DNA of 55,218 nt from Vairimorpha apis BRL 01 (GCA_000447185.1 KE647314.1:1-55218), one strand, 5' to 3'; counted from the first letter of the stretch, positions 32,497 to 43,785 are shown. Translations and numbers: made by a program. The notes: generated by a model not told the origin, from the sequence alone.

Positions 32497-33253
32497 ACAT
32501 ATATAAATTAAATTGATTTAAATTATTTTAATTTTTTATATGTTAGAAACATTGAATAAATTAAATAAATTTTTACTGTTAAAAAATAAATTAAATACAT
32601 TAAATTTTAATTTAAAGATATATTTAAAAAAAATTATATTTGATTGTAAATAAAACAATTTGACTGTTAAATCAATATATTTAGTATTATATTGATAAAT
32701 ATATAGAATCTTAAAATAATAATAATTATTTAGATAATAAATACTAATACATAAAATTAAAAATTATTCATAAATGTAGATTCAAAAAAATATTAATTGA
32801 TTTAGATAGATAAAATGATATTAAAATATTTTAAAATTATACATTTGAGTTTTTATTTTAACAAAAAAAACACTCATACATTTTAAGTAAATTTAAAATC
32901 TCAATAAATATAATAAACTTTACATAAAAACTCCAAGTATTATGGTGTTTAATTTAAGAATAAAAATTTAACATAATATTAAACTTATATTAAATTAATT
33001 TTATACAACTATTTAAGGTTCACAAAAATAGTATAAAAGATAAAATTTTATTTTTAAAAAACTTATAATTTAAAAAATATTTAAAATATATTTAATAAAT
33101 TTTTATTTTTTTTAAAATTACAATAAGCTACTATAATCTATAAGAAGAGACCTAAATATATATTACAGCACACAAGCAATATGTAATCTAGAGTATTAAA
33201 CAAGAAAATAGAAAATTCAACTACGAAAAAATTATTTCTAAAAATATATTACA

Positions 33254-33307
33254 AAAGATGAATATAAGATTAATGAACTGGAATTAAAAATTGAAATGTG
33301 CACGTAG
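33254..33307 (+). pseudogene. Possible gene relic in an island of ordinary composition
   Basis: A short open stretch reads KDEYKINELELKIEMCT and then TAG, inside a region (about 33125-33310) with more G and C than its flanks. A second fragment just upstream reads YYSTQAICNLEY before a stop. Both are protein-like, but I do not recognise the family and there is no start. This is a weak call. Confidence 0.3.
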
Positions 33308-34010
33308 TTAAATTTTATCTAATCTTGCAAAAAGTAATATATAATAATTTTAAATTTTAAACTTTAAACAATTATATATAAATTTTTTCTTGAAAACAAT
33401 AAAATACATAAAAAATTTAAAAACATTAAAATATTACCAATAATCTTTTTAAATATATAAACAAAAATACTATTTAGATAATGCATTATAAATTATAAAA
33501 AAACAAATTTAATTAATATTTTTAATATTATCAAATTTAAAAACATTAATACTTTTTAATAAGTCAATCAAAATAATATTTTTAAACGAATTTACAACAA
33601 AAAACTTAAATTTTTATAAAGAATTTTATCAAGTTAATAATCGTATATAAATAAAATAATTTATAATGTGTATCAATTGTAAACATTAATAATTTTTTAT
33701 TTATGAATCAACTATTTTATTATGTTTAAAATTAATTAATTATATGTTAGCAAATGAAAATTTTAAAATTATATTAAACTAAATCAATTGAATCTTAATT
33801 ATGTGTTTTAGCTTTAATATTTAAAAATTTAAATTTTATATATAAAAAAGGATTTAATCTTAAAGTATTTATTAATAATTGTAAAAACTGCTTGCATTAA
33901 ATCTACAATTTATCTAATATCAAAATTTAAAAATCAATCTTCTCCTTAAATAATCTCCTTTTATATTTATTTGCTGTTCAAGATTATATAATCTAATTAG
34001 ATAAAAATTT

Positions 34011-35906
34011 ATGACTGAAGAAAATAAAGAAAACCTTTCTCTAGATACAAATAAAACACCTGAAGATAATCAGAATAACGAAGAAAATGAAAATAAAGAA
34101 AATAAAAATACTGAAAACGATGATAAAAAAGAAAAAGTTAATAGAGAAGAGATTGTTGGAGATATTTTAGCTAATAATCCTCTAGTTAATCCAAATGTTC
34201 AAGAAGAAGAAGAATCTCGTACATTTACTAAAAAAGAAGTTTTGCAATCTAAAAAATTTTCATGGTTAAAACTTAATGAATATTTAGATTATAAATTTCA
34301 ATTTATTCCTGTTACTATTCGATGTTTTTTAGAATGTATAATAGTTGCTATTTTATTTAATATATTTCCTATGATAACTTTGTTTTTAAAAAATGGAAAA
34401 AAAGGATTTACTATATTAAAATCACTTTTTTACAATAAAAATCCTGAAGATGACACACATATATTCGTAAGAATTTATTTATTTCTTACTGTAGCGTATA
34501 TAATTTTTTGTATAGTGAGTTTAATTTCAGATAATATTTTATATATTAGCTTAAATATTTTAGATATTTTTAAAATACAGATAAATGAAATTGTCATTGA
34601 AATTTTACAAGTTGTTCGTGCAACAAATTACTATTTAAGTATGTGTGTAACTTCATTTCTAATAGTTTTAGCTTATCATTATACAATAAATAAATATATA
34701 TTATTTGCAAATAAAGGTGGAGCAGAGTTTTTAATATTGACATTAGTGCTAGGATATGGTTGTACCATGGGATTATTTTTTATAGAAAAATTTTTTCTTA
34801 ATTTTTGTACAGCTGAAATAAGAAGAAGAGAGTATAGAAGCAGAATTTGGGATATAAATTATAAAATTTTTGTTTTTAAAAAGCTTGTAGCAATTTCTAA
34901 AGCTAAACCACACAATAGAAAAGAATTGGGAGAAGAAATGATTCCTGACTATGATCCAGGGTTTTATGTCAAACAAAATGGTTTAAAGTTAGACAATAAA
35001 AAAGATGCAACAGATATTGCTGAATCAATTTTTGCTTATCTTGGAGTTCAAAATATAACCTATGAAAATTTAAAAATCTATTTTCCTGAAAATACCAAAG
35101 AAATTTATGAATATTTAGCAAATAAAAAAATAAACGAGGAGGATAATCTTGAACCTTTAAAATTTGAAGAAATAAGTAACGAAGCAGTAAAATTACAAGT
35201 AGAAAAAAATGATATGAGTCGTACATTGGTAGATAGAGAAAGTATTTTTAACAAACTAGACCTTATATTATCTGTTGTTGTTACATATATAGCAGTTGTT
35301 ATTTTATTAATTTTATTTAATATTGATTATAAAGTTTATTTAGCAACAATTGGACCAGCTTTTTTCACATTCGGATGGATTTTTAGTGATACTATTAAAG
35401 AAATTTATAATTGTTTTGTTTTTCTTTTAGTAAAACACCCTTATGACATAGGTGACAGAGTTATCATTGATGATAAAGAATATATAGTCTTTAGAACTGA
35501 CGTTTTATCTTCTTCTTTTATTGATATAAATGGCAAATTATGCTATATACCTACACCGGTATTATTTAATAAAACAATTTTTAATATAAGAAGAAGTAGA
35601 AAACAGTCAGAAATACTCACTTTACTATGTGGATCACAAACTAAATTTAAAGATGCTATAAATCTTAAAGAGCAATTATCAAATTCATTGGCAGAAAAGA
35701 AGCATGATTTTACTGGTTATGTAGAAATATATAAATTTGAAATTGATGGAGGAAATATATCTTTTTCAGTATTGATTGAACATATTTCAAATTTCCAGCA
35801 GGAAACAGAAAAAATCAAAAGACGAGAAATGTGTGTTGATATAGTTGAAAAAACATTAACCAAATGTGGTATTACATATAATAATTCGTTTAAATTTGAA
35901 GATTGA
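34011..35906 (+). CDS. MscS-family mechanosensitive ion channel
   Basis: 631 residues. Residues 1-75 are a disordered Asn/Glu/Lys-rich tail on the cytosolic side. Six hydrophobic segments follow at roughly 103-125, 150-172, 203-225, 242-265, 420-440 and 445-475. After the fifth comes the MscS pore and beta-domain signature GPAFFTFGWIFSDTIKEIYN then FLLVKHPYDIGDRVIIDD, close to fungal and plant MSL proteins (LFVKHPFDVGDRV). The C-terminal part (about 530-631) is the cytoplasmic vestibule domain. Such channels open under membrane tension and release ions in osmotic shock. Microsporidia germinate by osmotic pressure, so a role in spores is possible but unproven. I see no EF-hand, which many fungal homologues have. 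No C-run precedes the ATG; the start rests on the first ATG in frame. Confidence 0.9.
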   Translation: MTEENKENLSLDTNKTPEDNQNNEENENKENKNTENDDKKEKVNREEIVGDILANNPLVNPNVQEEEESRTFTKKEVLQSKKFSWLKLNEYLDYKFQFIPVTIRCFLECIIVAILFNIFPMITLFLKNGKKGFTILKSLFYNKNPEDDTHIFVRIYLFLTVAYIIFCIVSLISDNILYISLNILDIFKIQINEIVIEILQVVRATNYYLSMCVTSFLIVLAYHYTINKYILFANKGGAEFLILTLVLGYGCTMGLFFIEKFFLNFCTAEIRRREYRSRIWDINYKIFVFKKLVAISKAKPHNRKELGEEMIPDYDPGFYVKQNGLKLDNKKDATDIAESIFAYLGVQNITYENLKIYFPENTKEIYEYLANKKINEEDNLEPLKFEEISNEAVKLQVEKNDMSRTLVDRESIFNKLDLILSVVVTYIAVVILLILFNIDYKVYLATIGPAFFTFGWIFSDTIKEIYNCFVFLLVKHPYDIGDRVIIDDKEYIVFRTDVLSSSFIDINGKLCYIPTPVLFNKTIFNIRRSRKQSEILTLLCGSQTKFKDAINLKEQLSNSLAEKKHDFTGYVEIYKFEIDGGNISFSVLIEHISNFQQETEKIKRREMCVDIVEKTLTKCGITYNNSFKFED

Positions 35907-35993
35907 GTCACATGTAGATATTAGAAATTAAATTTGTTTTTAACATAATTCTTCTTTTATAACGACAGTTTATATTAATTTTCATTTTTTAAT

Positions 35994-36063
35994 GGCGTTA
36001 TGGTCCAGTGGTAAGATGCGTGCTTCGGGAGCACGTGACTCGAGTTCGATTCTCGATAACGCC
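35994..36063 (+). tRNA. tRNA-Pro, anticodon CGG
   Basis: 70 bases folding as a complete tRNA without intron. The acceptor stem GGCGTTA pairs with TAACGCC. The D arm is GTCCAGTGGTAAGATG with a short stem. The anticodon stem CGTGC/GCACG encloses the loop TTCGGGA, giving anticodon CGG, which reads CCG (Pro). The T arm is TCGAG-TTCGATT-CTCGA. The sequence resembles eukaryotic tRNA-Pro genes (TGGTC-AGTGGTA... TTCGG). CCA is not encoded. A TTTT at 36074-36077 would serve as the Pol III terminator. It lies only 28 bases upstream of the FHIT gene. Confidence 0.96.
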
Positions 36064-36073
36064 CAATATCTTG

Positions 36074-36077
36074 TTTT
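36074..36077 (+). terminator. Pol III terminator of the tRNA-Pro gene
   Basis: A TTTT run 11 bases after the last base of the tRNA, the minimal RNA polymerase III stop signal. It falls within the short leader of the FHIT gene. Confidence 0.6.
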
Positions 36078-36091
36078 ATACAATAACCCTA

Positions 36092-36547
36092 ATGATGTTT
36101 GGTGAATTTGATATACCAAATGAACATATTATTATTAAAACAAAATATTGTTTTGTTTTTACAAATTTAAGACCTTTTTTAAAATATCACATTTTAGTTT
36201 CTCCAATTGCTAAAAAACAGTTTTTAGTGGAACTTTCTGAAGATGAATATGTTGATCTATTTCTTACTGTAAAATTATGCCTTAAAAGCCTGTCTAATTT
36301 TGGAACTTCTTTTACGGTAAGCATACAAGATGGAGCAGAAGCAGGTCAAAGTGTACCTCATGTTCACGTGCATATCGTTCCAAGAAATAAAAATGATATC
36401 GAAAATAATGACTTAATATATGCAAAAGGTGCTCTGGACATTAAAAGAAATGATAGAAGTTTTGAAGAAATGAAGAAAGAAACTTACATGCTAAGAAAAG
36501 AATTTAAAAAATATTTTAATGTCATACAAAATGAAAGTTTACTATAA
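36092..36547 (+). CDS. HNT2: HIT-family hydrolase, FHIT/HNT2-like (diadenosine triphosphate hydrolase)
   Basis: 151 residues from the ATG at 36092, chosen because ACCCT ends 1-2 bases before it; the frame is open further but runs back through the tRNA. The fold matches FHIT throughout: FGEFDIP near the start, the FTNLRPFLKYHILVSP segment (FHIT: LVNRKPVVPGHVLVCP), DEYVDLF, SIQDGAEAGQSVPHVHVHIVPR with the histidine triad HxHxH, and a final MKKETYMLRKEF. Enzymes of this branch cleave Ap3A and related signalling nucleotides in the cytosol. The catalytic His and the Gln in AGQ are intact. Confidence 0.94.
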   Translation: MMFGEFDIPNEHIIIKTKYCFVFTNLRPFLKYHILVSPIAKKQFLVELSEDEYVDLFLTVKLCLKSLSNFGTSFTVSIQDGAEAGQSVPHVHVHIVPRNKNDIENNDLIYAKGALDIKRNDRSFEEMKKETYMLRKEFKKYFNVIQNESLL

Positions 36548-37462
36548 AAAATAGTTTATTAAATTTTTATTTTTATTTAAAAATTGTTTATTATATATAT
36601 TATTCAATAAATGCTGAATATTTAAGTCATATTTTATTTAATTTTTCTTAATGTAAATTACTTATAATTAATTTTAAATATTTTATACTATAATATCATT
36701 AATTTAAACCTTATCATATTTAAAAAATATAAAAAATTAAAATTGTACTGAATATGATTTAAATTTTTTTTAATTTTTATAATCTTTATATTATTCTTAC
36801 TATTTTAAATCTATACTTATTATGATCTATAACATAATTTAATTTTATTGTTAAACATTTGAAAATGTTATTTTGTTTATCAAAAAAAATTTATATTAAA
36901 TTTCATAAATGAATGTAAAACAAAAATAGTAACATATTTAATTACATGGAATGGTAAATGATTACATACGCAAAAGACATATTTAAAAGCTTATAATTTA
37001 ACAAAATCTCAAATAATATATACATTTATTAGTTTTTAAAATTATTTTTAAATTCTATTTCTCTACAGCAATGACGAGAATACGACTTGTGTGAAGCTGG
37101 AGAGGATGATGTTGAAAATGAGTGGAGACAGTGTTAATACAAAAAATATTCGAAGTAATATTATCAAAGAAACGAAACAAAAAAGTATTAAAAATAAAAT
37201 GTCTCAATATCACATAAATAAATAAGAACATGGTGATGAGCAGGTAATTAATTTCAATGCCAATTATAATATATCATTCAAAAAGAAATTAGTTAGATGA
37301 TATTATTGTTCAATAAATTTTGAGATTTTGTTTTACAAAATTTTTATTTTTTATTAGTAAATTTAAAATATGATTTCTAAAAAAAGTAATTTATTATAGC
37401 AAAAGTTTACAAATTTATTGTTTTGTAAATAAATAAAAGTATTGAGTTTTATACCCTATAAA
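36548..37462. other. 0.9 kb intergenic region with a protein-like relic
   Basis: A/T-rich except for a patch at about 37070-37160 described separately. A TACCC motif at 37451-37456 marks the next gene. No intact gene is seen. Confidence 0.5.
37078..37137 (+). pseudogene. Island of ordinary base composition, protein-like relic
   Basis: Within A/T-rich DNA, this 60-base stretch has about 40 percent G+C and reads EYDLCEAGEDDVENEWRQC followed by TAA, preceded one codon upstream by TGA in the same frame. The composition and residue mix look like true coding sequence. I do not recognise the family; a decayed transposon or lost gene end is the likely explanation. Confidence 0.35.
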
Positions 37463-38101
37463 ATGATTGTAGAAATATTAAAATCCAAAGATGCTTATGT
37501 ATATACATCGGATTTATCTTTTCATATACCTCACAAACATAAACATTTAACAACTGAAAAAATAAATAATATTTATATTCATTTTATTAAATTTATTAAT
37601 CTACCTAATAATAATTTAAGTAAATTTACAAACTTTCATTTTAAATGTAAACATGGCAAAAATTTAAACTACATTACTAGTAATAAGTTGCCATCTGAAA
37701 ATTGGGATGAATTAATTGAATTTTGGTCTTGTCATAATAATGAATTCGCAAGTATTAAAAATCTGACAATAAAAATACGTCCTAAAGGGATACTTTTATC
37801 GTCATTTTATTTATTAATAAATAATGAAGATCTACCTTCATGTTGCAAATCTCAAGAAAATACTGTTAAAATTTGGTTTAATGAATTATCTTGCCTAGAT
37901 CACAAAAATATATCTTATGATTACTTAGAAGAATATTTTTTAAACAATAATGCATTAATTATTTGTTATAATAATGTATATTATGAAATTAAATTTTTTT
38001 ATACATGCCAGAATTTAATAATCAAAAATTTAATATTTAATAGATGCATGAAATTGGGAATAAAAGAAAAAAAGGAAAATATAAATTATCTGAAAATATA
38101 A
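37463..38101 (+). CDS. IPA1: UBE3D/Ipa1-like protein with a HECT_2 (E2-binding) domain
   Basis: 212 residues from the ATG at 37463, six bases after TACCC. The key block is LPSENWDELIEFWSCH at about residues 76-91, which matches the conserved core of the HECT_2 family (LPSE-W-EL-D-WHCHK). Upstream is a CKHGKN segment and downstream CCKSQENTVKIWF. In yeast, Ipa1 is needed for mRNA cleavage and polyadenylation; human UBE3D binds ubiquitin-conjugating enzymes. The protein is shorter than Ipa1 (347 residues), and several Cys expected in the family are missing or moved. The assignment rests mainly on one motif, so treat it as probable. Confidence 0.6.
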   Translation: MIVEILKSKDAYVYTSDLSFHIPHKHKHLTTEKINNIYIHFIKFINLPNNNLSKFTNFHFKCKHGKNLNYITSNKLPSENWDELIEFWSCHNNEFASIKNLTIKIRPKGILLSSFYLLINNEDLPSCCKSQENTVKIWFNELSCLDHKNISYDYLEEYFLNNNALIICYNNVYYEIKFFYTCQNLIIKNLIFNRCMKLGIKEKKENINYLKI

Positions 38102-38905
38102 ATAATTTTTATATGGAATTTATTTTTAAAAATATAAAAAAATTGGATATAAAAGTGATGGAATATCAAATCGGTTTTTTCTATATTTAACGTAGTATTA
38201 TATCCAAAAACAAAATATAATTGTTCAAATTTTTTTATTTAATTGTTATAATAGTCAATTTACATTTTTTAATAAATAAATGAATAATTTATGAATTGAA
38301 TTTATGTAATTTTTAAAGAAAAATTTTTATGTTTAATTATTTATATTAATGTGTAACTTATTTTTAAAATTATATATTATTCAAAAAATAATCTTAGAAT
38401 AAATATTTATTTTAAGAACATTCAATTGAAATATCAATAAAACTAATTAAGTAAACTTTTAAGTTTTTTTATTAAATTATCCTCATTTTTAGGCATGCTT
38501 TTTAGATAAAGATAATAGTTTTTTCAAACACACAATAATTTTAAACAATATATGTTCATTTTTAATTTTCTTTTGTTTTTACAATATAACTTCTTATAAA
38601 ATAAATTCTCATAAAAATTTAGTTAAAAATATGAATAATATTTTTTTAACAATATGTATTTATAATTTTTGTTTTAAATAAAATGTTTTTTAACATACAA
38701 ATTATTATTAATCGCTACAATATTTTTTATTTGTATTATATAAAAAATATGTTTTGAAGAATAAATTTAAATTTATTTAAAACTTAAAAATAGTTTTTAT
38801 TTATTAAAAAATTATCTATATAGTTTTGATCTAATTTAAATTTAAATAAAATATGGCTATAAAGTTAAATTTTTAATAAATATAAATAATTTTATCTCGC
38901 ATTTT
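38102..38905. other. 0.8 kb convergent A/T-rich spacer, no gene seen
   Basis: No conserved frame or RNA fold is visible between the two converging genes. Confidence 0.5.
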
Positions 38906-41406
38906 TTAATCGCAATTTAATATTTCATATATCTTTTTACTTATATTTTTAATATGCTCATCTCTACTATTAATTAATATAATGATCTCTTCGTGTATTT
39001 TTTTGAAAAATATTTTATATTTTTCATTATTTTGCATCAATGAATATATTAAATTTAGTGTTTTTAATTTGTTATTGTCTAAATTAGAAAAAATTTTATC
39101 GTTAAATTTATGAATGTCTGTAATATTACAACTTATGTATGAAACACAATCAGCATTAACTTCATCTTTATAATATAATTCAAGAATTTTGTAGATAATA
39201 TTTTCATCTTTTAATTTAAAAATAGAAAAAAAATTATTAATTAATGAAAAATTTTCTTCTTCTAAAATAATATTAAACAATTTGTTTTTTACTTCCTGTG
39301 TATAAAATTTAGAAAATCTTAGACATAATTCTTTATCAAGATCAAATAATTTATAAATATATATATCAAAGTCAGATTTATCATACTCTGTTTTATACAA
39401 ATAATTTAGAGTCTCGAAAATAATTTCTTTATTATTTGATTTTTCTAATAACATCATTAATTGATTAGAATCACATACTTTTGTTTTCAAAATTTTAATA
39501 ATATATTCTTCAAATTCTTCAAATTTGTTATATTTTAAAATACAATCAAAAACTCTACTACAGTTCAAATTAAAAATTGCAGTCACATCATATACATTAT
39601 AAAACTGTACGTACAAATCTAAATATGGTAACATTATATTACCATATTTTTTAAATAATAAATTGATTGATGAAAATCTTTGTTCAATTATTTTTTTACT
39701 AATTTTATTAATAATTCTAATATCATCATATTCAGTATTCTTAATTAACCAATCAAATATATTAATAGGAATGATTTCAATGTTTTGCAAAATTTTTTCT
39801 TTAAAATTATTTATAAAATTAAACTTTTTATCATAAATTTCTATTAAATCCAAATCCTCCTTATATTTATCTACATTCTGAAATATTACATCAAAAATAT
39901 ATAAGCAAGATTCTTTATCTTTTGTTAATTCTTTTATAAACACTTTAAGTTTCTTAAATTGATGATTTTGATTAAAAAAATTAATTCTTTATAATATATA
40001 ACTAATAGATCAAAAATGTGTGTTAATTCATATTTATTTAAACAATATTCAAGAACTTTCAAATTATGTTCACTTAACAATTTTATTTCTTTTAAATCAT
40101 ATTTATCAAGTATTTCATTATAACCAATTTTATTGCATAAAAAATATATTAATTTTTCATCTTTAATTTCTGGTCTAAGAGTTTTATCATAATTTTCTAA
40201 GATTACTTCATAATTAATTACTTCAGGATTAATTTTAAATTCTTTTAATGATGTATATTTTTCATTTAAATAATTTCTTTGTAAATAAAATGTTTTATAG
40301 TTTTTTTCAGCTATTTTATCTTCAAAAATTAAATTTTTTTCTAATATAACATCTCTAAATATATCAGGATCAAAATTACTAAAACACAAACATTTTTTTA
40401 ATATATCTTTATCTTGAAGTTTTACATCTTTAAAATTATTTTCATCAATAATCTGTAGAATTGACTCCTTATCATAAAAATCATAAATCTTTGAATCATA
40501 AAATATTATGTTTCTAAATTTCGTATATAAAGTTTTAAAAATATCATATTTATAATCTAAAGAAAAAAGTAAATTTTGAACTGACTCCAAATCATTTATG
40601 ATTATTTCATGGTTGTAAATAACGGCATTCAAAACATTTAATTCATCTTTGGTTATAACAACGTCTTCTAAATTTTTAAATTTTAAATATTTTATATATT
40701 CTATTAATTTATTATAATTACTAAACAAATCTCTTCCTTTTTTATTTTTATAAATTTCAAATAAACTATCGATATTTTTTAATATTTTAATCTCATGTTT
40801 TTTATTATAAATATCATTATTAAATTTTTTTTCAGTGTCCATTATTAGATTATATATTTGTAAATTTTTATTTTTAATTGTTTCTAATTGACTATTACAA
40901 AATTTATATTTTAAATGATATTTGACAAGAAGTTCATCAACAAAATAATCTATATAATTTAAATAATCAAATATTAAATCTAAGAATTTATAATTTTTAT
41001 AGCAACAGTCAACAATAAAACTACTGTTAAAAACACGGCATTGATTTAAAAAAGGAAAAATTTCCAAATTATTTGTATAATATTCTTTATTTACTAGAGT
41101 TAAAAATATTAATTCTTCTTGATTATAAACATTTATATAATATTTACGAATTAAAAAATCTAGTAAAAATTTATAATTTATATGAGTATTGTACAATACC
41201 AATGATTTTAACCACATTCTAAATTTTTTATTAAATTTAAATTCTTGCTGCTTTGTTAACCTCAATCTATCAAAATGAATTGAAGATTGTGATGTATATT
41301 TGGATGGTTGTACAAAATCTATTAAATCGAGTAAACTTTCTATTTCTAAATCTGTCGAAGGTCCATAAAATTTTAATTTTTTTCTTTTAAGTTGAGACGA
41401 TATCAT
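38906..41406 (-). CDS. UTP10: Large helical-repeat protein resembling UTP10/HEATR1 N-terminus, one frameshift
   Basis: About 833 residues once two frames are joined. The start at 41406 follows TTACCC and gives MISSQLKRKK. Near residue 75, FLDFLIRKYYINVYNQEELIFLTL matches the UTP10/HEATR1 signature (LLRRF-IH-YN-D---) and the preceding Gln- and Leu-rich start fits as well. The rest is alpha-helical, without other motifs. UTP10 is a very large (1,700-2,100 residue) HEAT-repeat subunit of the small-subunit processome, needed for rDNA transcription and 18S rRNA processing; this version would be greatly reduced. The frame breaks at the 7-base run 39974-39980, where one added base joins ELIFFNQNHQFKKLK. 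The family call depends on one segment. Confidence 0.6.
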
Positions 41407-42651
41407 TATTTGTGGGTAAGCAAAAATTTTTGACAATTAAGATATTTTTATTCAAATAAATCATATAATAATATAATTCAAAAATTAAAAATTTAAATCA
41501 ACGTTATTTTAAAAAACAAATATATTAAATATTTAAGTAACAAAATGCAAAAGATTTTTTTAAGAATAATTTATTCATATTAAAGTAAATATTCTACTTT
41601 TTAGTTAGATTCTATTTAAATTACAACTGTTTTCTAAAATTTTTTTTAAAGTAATAATTCATAAACTATTAAATATTATTGCTTTTTTAAAAACATTTTT
41701 AAAAAAAAATGAAATTTCAAAAATGATCAAAAATTAACATCAATATAATATTTACTGAATTTTATAAAAACTATTATATGTGTAAACAAAAATAAAAATG
41801 AAATTGTATAACATTAAAAAAAACCATTTAAATGTAAATTTAAATTTATAAAATTTTATTTTAAATACAACTAATTAAAAAATTAAATTGAAATTATTTT
41901 TTATTACTGTAAAACTTAATTTTTTTTTTTAAATAGTTTTCTATTTAATTAATAACATTTTAAGTATTTAGATAAGAGGTTTTATTTTTTGTAATATAAA
42001 CCTCAAATTTTGAATAAGTTTGGTTAAATATAAATTATAATATATTCATTTGAAATGTGAATCAAAATAATTTTAAAGTTATAATTTTTTTAAGCACTTA
42101 ATAAATAGTTTATAAATATCAATTATATAAAATAAATTTTAACTAATTTATGATGATAAATTTGATATACATCGGTAAATTTTTTTATGTATAAAATAAA
42201 AAATATGACTAATGTATAAAAAAACTGAATTATTAATAATAAAAATAACAATATCGTTGATATTATGCTTTATATCATAATAAATTTTTTTTAGTAATAA
42301 AAAAAATTTAAATATTATAATTTATAATTACTATAAAGAAATTTAAAAATTTAAAAATTTAAAAAATTGTTACAATTTAAAACACATAAAACATTTTAAA
42401 CTTAGATTGGTAGTAAAATATTTTAAGATCAAAAATTTATTTTAGTATAGTTATGTTTATAATTAATATATTTTATATTTAAAAAATTTATTTTTCATTT
42501 TTTACTAAAATTATTTTACCAATACAAATAATCAATTTTACAAAATGAATATAAAAAATTAATAAATTGAATGAATGATATAGATTTATGTGAATGCGTA
42601 ATTAAATAAAAAAAATTTTTATATTAAAAAAATAATTTAACACTTTAAAAT
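41407..42651. other. 1.2 kb A/T-rich intergenic region, no gene seen
   Basis: Spacer between two minus-strand genes with only the TTACCC start motif of UTP10 at its left edge. Confidence 0.5.
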
Positions 42652-43785
42652 TCATTTATTTAAATTATAAGTTCTAAAAAATGAATTCTCACCTGATATA
42701 TAATATCCATCTACATTTTCCTTTTTTAACGTAACATTATACATTTCCATATTTTTAATAATATCTTTATACGTTTTAAAATCAATTTTAATTCTTTTTT
42801 CCAATCTTTTTTCAAGATCATCGATTTCACATCCGTCTCGCATTTTTTGTAAAATAAATATTGAAGAAACACATCCAGAACCAAAACTGAATAAACAAAT
42901 TTTTTCATCAACTTTAACTTGTTTATTATATATAAGTGAAATTAAACTAAAATATACAGATGCTGTATACGTGTTTCCATTGTATCTTGAAACTAAAAGA
43001 GAATATTTAAATTTTTCTGACGATATTTCATATTCATTGCATATTTTTGTTATTAGCTTTGGATAAGGTGAATGAAAGACAATATAATCATAAAAATCTT
43101 TACCAAATTTAGAAATAAAATTTTCATAATTATTTTGAAAAGCTTGTTTATAAATTTCTACAGACTTTTTACCTTCAATGTATGGAAAAAATTGAGATTT
43201 AGGCTTCAAAAAATCACCTTCGTTGCTACTATAGTGAAATAGTGTTTCTGGAAGAATTTTATATACGGGATTTTTTCCAATTAAAATAGCCACTGCTCCT
43301 GCTCCAGATGTAGGAATTGCAGGTCCGTCATTATAGACAGATATATCTGTGCATATCACAATAGCATACTTGGATTTGCAAAACGAACTTTCCATCCAAG
43401 CAATTGTATTTAATACGGCATTCGTTCCACCATAACAAGCATTTATTGAATCACATCCACTAATATTTTTATTTTCAGAAAAAAGTTGTAACAAGTACGT
43501 TTTAATTGATTTAGCATTATCAAAACTACTTTCTGTTCCTACTTCAATCTTACCGATATCTTTTGTGTCAATTTTAAATTTAATAATTAATTTATATAAT
43601 GCAGATAATGCTAAACTAACAACATCTTCAGAATACCCAGGTGCTCCAATCTCCTGCATATCTAAACCTATTTTGATTTTATCAACTTCCCAACCTATAT
43701 TTTTAGCTATATCCGACTCATCAAGTTTATATAAAGGAAGTTGATATTCGATACCTATTATACCTATGTTGTTTATATTAGACAT
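42652..43785 (-). CDS. ERG13: Hydroxymethylglutaryl-CoA synthase
   Basis: Condenses acetyl-CoA and acetoacetyl-CoA to HMG-CoA, the entry step of the mevalonate route to isoprenoids. 377 residues against about 460-490 in fungi. Motifs: NIGIIGIEYQLPLYKLDESD at the start, GTESSFDNAKSIK (active-site Glu), INACYGGTNAVLN (nucleophile Cys), TDISVYNDGPAIPTSGAGAVAILIG, FHSPYPKL (His), and LFSFGSGCVSSIF near the end. All three catalytic residues are present. CCC lies 7 bases before the ATG. The C-terminal helical part is trimmed. Products of this route supply the prenyl groups for proteins such as the Rho GTPase in this window. Confidence 0.95.
   Translation of the reverse strand: MSNINNIGIIGIEYQLPLYKLDESDIAKNIGWEVDKIKIGLDMQEIGAPGYSEDVVSLALSALYKLIIKFKIDTKDIGKIEVGTESSFDNAKSIKTYLLQLFSENKNISGCDSINACYGGTNAVLNTIAWMESSFCKSKYAIVICTDISVYNDGPAIPTSGAGAVAILIGKNPVYKILPETLFHYSSNEGDFLKPKSQFFPYIEGKKSVEIYKQAFQNNYENFISKFGKDFYDYIVFHSPYPKLITKICNEYEISSEKFKYSLLVSRYNGNTYTASVYFSLISLIYNKQVKVDEKICLFSFGSGCVSSIFILQKMRDGCEIDDLEKRLEKRIKIDFKTYKDIIKNMEMYNVTLKKENVDGYYISGENSFFRTYNLNK

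Larger units (their letters stand above)
32187..34010. other. 1.8 kb A/T-rich intergenic region with a direct repeat and a possible gene relic
   Basis: It holds the 39-base direct repeat listed separately and a patch of ordinary composition at about 33125-33310. No intact gene is seen. The MscS gene at its right edge lacks the usual C-run start motif; CTCC occurs at about 33942 and 33955. Confidence 0.5.

Noticed and set aside
34773..35226. Open frames on the minus strand within the MscS gene
   Set aside because: They are antisense to a conserved membrane channel and lack start motifs.
36008..36091. 5' extension of the FHIT frame through the tRNA gene
   Set aside because: The residues come from reading the tRNA; the ATG at 36092 has a C-run and begins at the family N-terminus.
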